Source: Heligmosomoides polygyrus polygyrus (taxonomy: Eukaryota; Nematoda; Chromadorea; Rhabditida; Heligmosomidae). Taken from it: a stretch of 64,000 bases of DNA. Below, piece after piece: positions 58,181 to 64,000 of this stretch (positions within the stretch are counted from its first letter, which is position 1; every line of letters starts with the position of its first letter). The position numbers were made by a program, and so were the translations under genes. The stretch covers positions 77,286,969-77,350,968 of the forward strand of contig OX377205.1 of assembly GCA_947396885.1 (NCBI GenBank), written 5' to 3'. The notes under the pieces are model-generated. The model did not search any database. It was not told the origin of the DNA and was given only the letters and a program-made list of their open reading frames with translations.

Positions 58181-59310
58181 TGATTATGTTGGAGTTCATT
58201 TGAACATCCCTTCTTGAAATATTATTTTTATTAGCACCAAATGGTCAGCACCAAATATTTGAATAGAATACTTTCAAAGGTAATTGATAGTCAACCTTTT
58301 ACGAAAGCCATAAATTTTCTGTGAGATTATGTATTTAGATTAACATCCCTAGAGTTTTCTTTTAGTTTTAACTCACTACGTTTTGAGCAGATTCAAATTT
58401 TCTAAAAAAATACTCTATGAGGGTTTCGTTGTCAAAGGGTTGCATTCATACTCTTTATATAAAAGAAATGTGTAAGAATGACGCACGCTTTCAGCTTTTC
58501 TCAGCCAGTAGAGAGTCTTAGTAAGATACCACAACATTCAGCGTTGTACAAGTAGCGACAGCGCCAAGTGAGACTCGGACAGTTTCTTCTTGTTCTCGGG
58601 TAAGAATCCCTTAACCTGAGTGCGATGATTTTTATCTCGCTAGGATTATTACTCGTAGGTTCACAATGAATATGTAGTCGTTGCTGACCACCTACACGTG
58701 GCTGAACTCCAACTTTTGTTCTTACAGTTTCGCGTTGCGAAAGGTACTTAAAGAACTGTTACCCGAGGGGAAGGGCGCCAAATGCGAACGCAGAATAGTT
58801 CTCGTTTAGTACTGCCAGAATGTAGGGAATTCGTACACCTGTAGGATAAAACATCGGAGCACACTGAGTTTTATTTTGTAGCTCTTAATGAAATTTACTG
58901 AAAACTAGATAATATGAAAAATTTGCCTCTGGTTTAAGAAGCCTTATCGTTGAGCTAAACTGATGTAATGTCGATATCAGATGTATTACGAACGCTTTTA
59001 GAGTCAACTTTCGGAGGAGAAAGAAGTCTCCACACACGTTATGGATTTGATCAAAAGTTTCATGGAAACTGGGTAGGTAAAGGTTTCCATTCTAGTTGAG
59101 GCTGCTTAGGAAATAAATATTCTTTACAGAGTCCCGGCTTCATACTGGCCTAAGTATGACGGCAATGAAAGGAAGTCTGTTGTCATTAGTGCAGCATCCG
59201 CCAGGGGTGAACACGAGCTAACCCAGGACTTCCACAGCGCTTCTTGCAGCGCGATAAATCGGGCGAAAGAGGCGGCAGTTCGATCCAGACAAAATATCGA
59301 GTCACATTAA

Positions 59311-60414
59311 AACAGAGGTGAATGACTTCTGTAATGGTTTGTATTGCCTGGGGAGCTTATCTAAATTGTAAAACTGCATAACTCTTACTTTTTCGCCTTG
59401 TTCTATTTGAAAGGAGCTCTAATGTGCAGCCTTACCAGTTGCTTTTCCGGGTTCTGTGGAAATAATCTATGCTTTTTGAGCCTTCTTTGATTCAGTTTAT
59501 TCAGCAATGAATAAATTTGTTTGCCTTAAATCACACCATGCATTCTGGTATTGAGTACTGAGTAAAGATAACATTACGTCATCATAAAATCCTAATATCC
59601 TCCTTTTTAAACTTGCAAGACATTATTCACAAGCTTTAGCTTTAGCTTTATGCCTCCTTTTTAACATCATATTGCACAGATCGCTGAATCTGAAGAATTA
59701 AAGAAAAAAAAGCGGAAGGATAGGAGGGAACTATTTGACTTCACATGATTGTGTAAGTTCAGTCACAGCTCTATTCGCCATGGATACCACTGAAGAGGTA
59801 GTCCACATCTGACCGGCTGTAGAATAAGTTTACAGGCCTTGTAACTAGAAAGGTGTGTAACTGTGTAAAACTAAAATTTTATAACTAAGAAGGTTCGTCT
59901 GGAGATAGGTGGCGAAAGGAACCACTTTGAGAGAACTCAATAATTTTTGATTTTATACTCTATACTTTCACACTCTCTCTTTTCATATAAGCCAATAATC
60001 GTTTTCAGTTAAATAACTGGCCACTATTAAATCATAGATCTTTTCGAGTATATGCCTCGAAAGCGCAAAACAGTGGGAGGTAGGAACACGTCAGCCAATC
60101 ATAGCAAAGCAGAACACCGACCGAGCTCATGCCGGCCAATCGGGAACTATTCGTACACATCCTCTCGGAATGGCATACCCATTCGATGCCACCTGACCGG
60201 CATATTTCTACCTCCTACTGCTGCGCACCTTCCGACATGTACCTTCGAAAACGACTGCCATATCTGACCAGAATGGCGGTCGTTTTCAACACTTTCAAGA
60301 ATCCGTGAATGAGTTTACCACCTCTGTGCCCTTTCTTCATATGTTACGTAGAGTGCATTCCGCATCGCTACCTTAGTGTGTTTTATTTTTTGGGATAACA
60401 GAGCTTGTATTGAA
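59311..60414. other. Intergenic after cholinesterase B
   Basis: Contains the AATAAA at 59510-59515, plausible as the polyadenylation signal of gene B. Nothing else recognised. Confidence 0.45.
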
Positions 60415-61080
60415 CTTCATAAATTCACACATTCGCGACTATGTCCACTCATATGAGTGGACAGCGGAGAGGGCGCATCGAGGTGTCCACTCATTTGAAG
60501 GAACGGAGGAGTTTTGGGAACAACTTTCTTTATTGATGTTTTTTGCTCAGTTTTCCTCTCAAACTCGCAAACAATAACAAATCTGTGTTGGGTTTACGTA
60601 GGCTGAAAAATGATTGGCTTTATTGTAACTATCAAGACGAACACTATTCCCATTACTAAAACACAATGAACCAACATACTTCTAGAGGAGAATTAATGCA
60701 CAAATTTCAGATGAAACATAAATTGAACACTTAAAAAACAACCTAGGATCTGAATGATTGTGTCAATAAACAAACATTCAAAGAGAACACTTCCTGTCGT
60801 TGGAGCACCATAAACAATCACATTTTTCGCAAGTGGAGCAGCCCGTATGGACTCTTCTTTCTTCTTGTCCATATCTCTTTCCAGGCTACAGCTCAGTTTT
60901 TTATAGCAACCTGTGTAGTTATGCTGGGCTTTTCTTGAGTCGGCAGTAACGTTTTCTAAGATTCTGTTTTATTTATTTTTTCGCGGGTGTCCACACAAAT
61001 GAGTGAGATGCGCCCAAAAAAAAAAGCAGCCGGCTATCGCGCGCACTGGGCGCGAAAACGCGTCGTGAATGTGTTAAGAA
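60415..61080. repeat. Candidate MITE with imperfect terminal inverted repeats
   Basis: The left end has TTCACACATTCGCGAC, then GTCCACTCATATGAGTGGAC and GGGCGCATCGAGGTGTCCAC. The right end has the inverse order: GGTGTCCACACAAATGAGTG, GATGCGCCC, and CGCGTCGTGAATGTGTTAAG. The interior is AT-rich and non-coding. Limits and target duplication are not certain. Confidence 0.4.
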
Positions 61081-61184
61081 AATATCGCAACTACTTGAAA
61101 AGGAACCAAAAGCCGTGGTAAACTATTAAGTCGGAAGGAAAATCCTAACAATTTTCACATCTTTTTATAATAAGATAACTCGAC

Positions 61185-61385
61185 TCAGAAAATACCTTCC
61201 ACTCAAACTAGAACCGATTCTGTTTGCTGCATAATTGCCAATGTGCAACACACCTAGAGTTTTGCTGTCTTAAAACTCGGCTGGTTTCTTTGAGAATATA
61301 AGGGCAAACAACAATACGATCCTAGGATCAGGATGATAGGATCCTTGCCTTAATGGAAATAATCTACATATATCTTGAGGAGGAC
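61185..61385 (+). repeat. Dispersed repeat, copy 2
   Basis: Counterpart of 56488-56690: ACCGATTCTGTTTGCTGCAT, AATGTGCAACACACCTAGAG, AAAACTCGG, ATAAGGGCAAACA, CTTGAGGAG. Non-coding. Confidence 0.6.
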
Positions 61386-62551
61386 CGATGAAGGAGTTGC
61401 TGCAAATCGATGGCCCAGTGCAGCGGCTGTGCCGTCTTCACGTGGGACCTCAACCTGCTCCATGGGGCACCCAAAGCTGCCAAGGCCTAGTACACCGGGA
61501 GGTGTATTGGTGACGCGCCCTTAAGTGCCACTTCTGGAGTGAGGATTCCCCGGGTCCGTCCCTTCACTCCCAACCGTATTGACTCCTTCCATCCCTGGGC
61601 TGCACGTAGCATCGTAGCATGGGAAGACACTACCCGACCATGAATTGGTTGCCTGGCATTGAACACCACTGCCCACACGGTGTCCATGAGGAGGGCCACG
61701 CGCAGGCTTCAGCCATGAGCGCACTGCCCCTCCACACGGACCCCGCGTGGGGCCGTACCCACGCAGAGCCAACAAGCAGCAAACACATAACAATAATACC
61801 AGCAATACCAGACAACTACAATATGAACGGATTCGTCGCATTCCCTCTGATTGTACACCGGATACCAACACAGATTTATCGCACACCATTATGCTCACAC
61901 AGTAGAATGGATACAGGAGTCGAGGAGCAATGATGAATAAGAGTGTAGCCGGCAGAGGCGGCATACCTCCACTTCGTCGCTCTTTGTCCGCCGAGACGGT
62001 GTAAACCGCGGCGAGTTTTTATTTTTTCGTTTCTTCGCTCGTTTTCGGTTTCTTTTAGGTTCTAGCTCGTTCTCTAGGAGCCGCTCGGTAACTTTCGATT
62101 AATTTTGTTGTCTACTTTTTAGTTATGTGTCCCTCCAGGATAGATCCAAACATTTCTATTTAATACTACTATGCTTCGCCAACCGTAATTATCATACTCG
62201 CCTATGGAAGCTTATGGAACGTGTGGAGGAGATGCCGTAGTTGTCCTGAAGTCTAAACTTGTCATAGTTCGACTAGTTGGGACAGGATGGACGGCAGTTA
62301 GTTAATCATACAACTAGTCAGGACGAACTGCCACAAGACTGCCCGTGCTTGCCTCGCCCTCATATCTATCGAGTCTCTGGGTCCTCCCCAACTGGATACG
62401 GTATCGTGGGCCATAGAAGTCCCGACGATAACTACGTTATAGCATTAGCTACTTGCCAGAGCGTTACTTCCATTCGAACACATCGGATTAGACCAATTTG
62501 GCCCACTTACATTCAGAAGGCTCAGCGCAGTCGGATAAGGCATAAGGTAAG
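61386..62551. other. GC-rich unassigned stretch, SINE head at the right edge
   Basis: 61480-61760 is GC-rich with overlapping open frames on both strands but no domain I recognise. At 62518-62546 GGCTCAGCGCAGTCGGATAAGG resembles the head of SINE family 1 and stops where the LTR begins at 62552, which suggests the LTR element inserted into a SINE. Confidence 0.4.
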
Positions 62552-62884
62552 TGTTGTATACCTCTCTGCCTGGTATACAAATCTGCTGGGTCTCCTTCCT
62601 GCGACCCGTCTGCTCCTAGAGCCACTTGGTGAAAGAGAGAAGTAGAGAAGATTTATTAATGGGAAGATGAGGAGAACAATAGCCACAACTGGGGAGTCGT
62701 GGACCTGACCTTAGCATGCCAAGGCCTCCTGCTGCCGGCCTTTTATGCAATCCGCTTCCCGCCTCGCCTGCTCGCGATCTACTTACTTGTTAGCGGGAAA
62801 CCACTCCTTGGGTGGTCATCGGCGTCCAACTTGCCGAACACGGACTCAGCCATCAGGTCAAACGTCTGGGTCACTGCCACAACA
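62552..62884 (-). mobile_element. 3' LTR of a Ty3/gypsy retrotransposon, 333 bp
   Basis: On the minus strand the LTR begins TGTTGTGGCAGTG and ends GGTATACAACA (perfect TGTTGT/ACAACA ends). It contains a TATA-like GCATAAAA (62741-62748) and AATAAA (62652-62657). The polypurine tract TACTAGGGGAGG (62885-62896, minus strand) abuts it. The partner 5' LTR lies beyond the right end of the window. Confidence 0.88.
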
Positions 62885-62986
62885 CCTCCCCTAGTAGGAA
62901 AATAATTTAAACTGTTAAATACTTATCCTACTACAAAAATCAGAATTACAAATGGAATTTAGACAAATACACTCAACAACAGAAAA

Positions 62987-64000
62987 CTACGCGGTAGGAG
63001 ATCCATATCGTTGGACTGATCGTCTGATCCTCGTTGATCGGCGCAGAGGAGGCGGCGTTTGAGGAGAAGAGTGGCGTTGGCGATCCGTAGCATTGGTTGC
63101 ATCGTTGTTGACGGGTTGAGAAAGAGGTACACCGCGACGTTGATCATCTTGTAGCTCGAGGACATCCAAAAGTGTCTTCAGTGCCGAATCGTCTTTAAGA
63201 CTGTCATCTCCATCAAGGCGTGGGCGCATTTGATTCGCATGCTTCCGAATCACCTTTCCGTTTACCTCAACTTCATAGTTCACGGCTCCAACACGCCTTT
63301 TCACCACGTCTTTCGTCCAGACAAAATGTGGTGCTTTCCACTGCTGTACAAATACCTTGGCACCAATTTTGAACTTCCGCGAAACAGATTCGTGCTTCCT
63401 ATTGAACTGTTCTTCCATTGTCTCTCGCCTTTCTCTTGCGCGAGGATCTTCTGATTCCTGCTTCAGCGGTATCAACAAGCTTAGCCGCGTCCGAATTTTC
63501 CTCCCCAAGAACACTTCTGCGGGAGTCTTCTCGTTCAATGCTGAATTTGGCGTCGTCCTATACGCCTCTAGCACTACGTTCAACGTTTCTTCCGTAGGTC
63601 TCTCCTCCCCTCTAAGCTTTTTGATACCTCGTTTCAGAGTATCAACAAAGCGTTCCGCCTGCCCATTCGACTGCGGATGATAAGGGGAGTTCTAATGTGC
63701 GCAATTCCTCCTTCTTCGCACATACTCTTGAACTGATCTGACACGAATTGTGTACCATTGTCACTCACAATGGTTTGCGGAAGTCCATATCGCGCAAACA
63801 GGCTCTTCAAAACCTTCACGGTTTCTATCGCCAAGATGTTTCTCATCTCTACCATCTCTGGTCACTTACTGAAAGCATCGACTATTACCATGTAGTAATA
63901 TCCATGCATCGGTCCAGCGAAGTCGACGTGTATTCGTTCCCATACCCGAGTTGGGGTTGGCCAAGTCTCTAAAGGCACTTTGATAGGAGACTTCGCATTC
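62987..64000 (-). pseudogene. Ty3/gypsy retrotransposon integrase, 3' end of pol (runs off window)
   Basis: On the minus strand from the right edge inward: KVPLETWPTPTRVWERIHVD (first catalytic Asp), then MHGYYYMVIVDAFSK and an in-frame stop (near 63860). Next come VLKSLFARYGLPQTIVSDNG with TQFVS (second Asp), then GGIAHIRTP. After a frame change near 63640 comes an intact frame 62987-63583 with EAYRTTPNSALNEKTPAEVF, the GPY/F-like HFVWTKDVVKRRVGAVNYEV and a Ser/Arg-rich end. Only the stop and the frame break near the DDE Glu are visible defects, so this copy is young. The upstream pol and gag lie outside the window. Confidence 0.9.

Noticed and set aside
61487..61964. 147-codon minus-strand frame with a hydrophobic stretch
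   Set aside because: It overlaps an equally open plus-strand frame in GC-rich sequence, has no domain I recognise, and has no supporting splice structure.

Overview
The window looks like nuclear DNA of a clade V parasitic nematode, most likely a hookworm-like strongylid. The evidence is long, repeat-filled introns between short phase-matched exons, a TTTCAG acceptor 5 nt before a start codon (as at spliced-leader sites), and a secreted nematode-type acetylcholinesterase. The abundant transposons are all of types common in nematodes: RTE, CR1, BEL/Pao, Ty3/gypsy and mariner. Species assignment is inference; no rRNA or mitochondrial marker is present.

Left third (1-17.3 kb): no intact gene found. 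It is a graveyard of elements: an RTE tail, a (GT)n tract, a Tc1/mariner element with 196-bp inverted arms, two BEL/Pao integrase remnants, a degenerate coiled-coil gag-like region, a Ty3/gypsy pol remnant, and a Merlin (IS1595-like) transposase remnant. About 2.9 kb of unassigned DNA and a tRNA-derived SINE follow.

17.6-25.6 kb: a three-exon gene for the small complex III subunit UQCRQ/QCR8 (120 aa). Its two introns are each about 3.8 kb. They hold foldback tRNA-like repeats and a 1.48-kb near-perfect palindrome.

25.6-35.3 kb: intergenic. It carries a 21-nt minisatellite, RTE debris, a CR1 element split by an RTE insertion with an 11-bp target duplication, and a mariner N-terminal fragment.

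35.4-59.3 kb: two tandem, same-strand, 15-exon cholinesterase genes with matching exon phases. Gene A (35389-47639) reconstructs to an intact 580-aa secreted enzyme with complete Ser-Glu-His triad and six conserved cysteines. Its introns carry an 816-bp solo LTR, SINEs, a foldback repeat and a 3.6-kb RTE. Gene B (53985-59310) keeps the same exon plan but has two or three GC splice donors where A has GT, plus one in-frame TGA. It is either a young pseudogene or a gene with unusual splicing. Between A and B lie a rearranged RTE with a mariner inserted at TA, and a CR1.

59.3-64 kb: a candidate MITE, a repeat shared with an intron of gene B, and on the minus strand the 3' end (pol, polypurine tract, 333-bp LTR) of a Ty3/gypsy element that runs off the right edge.

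I see no operon, CRISPR or bacterial-type system. The most interesting biology is the cholinesterase duplication with divergent splice donors, and the large palindrome.
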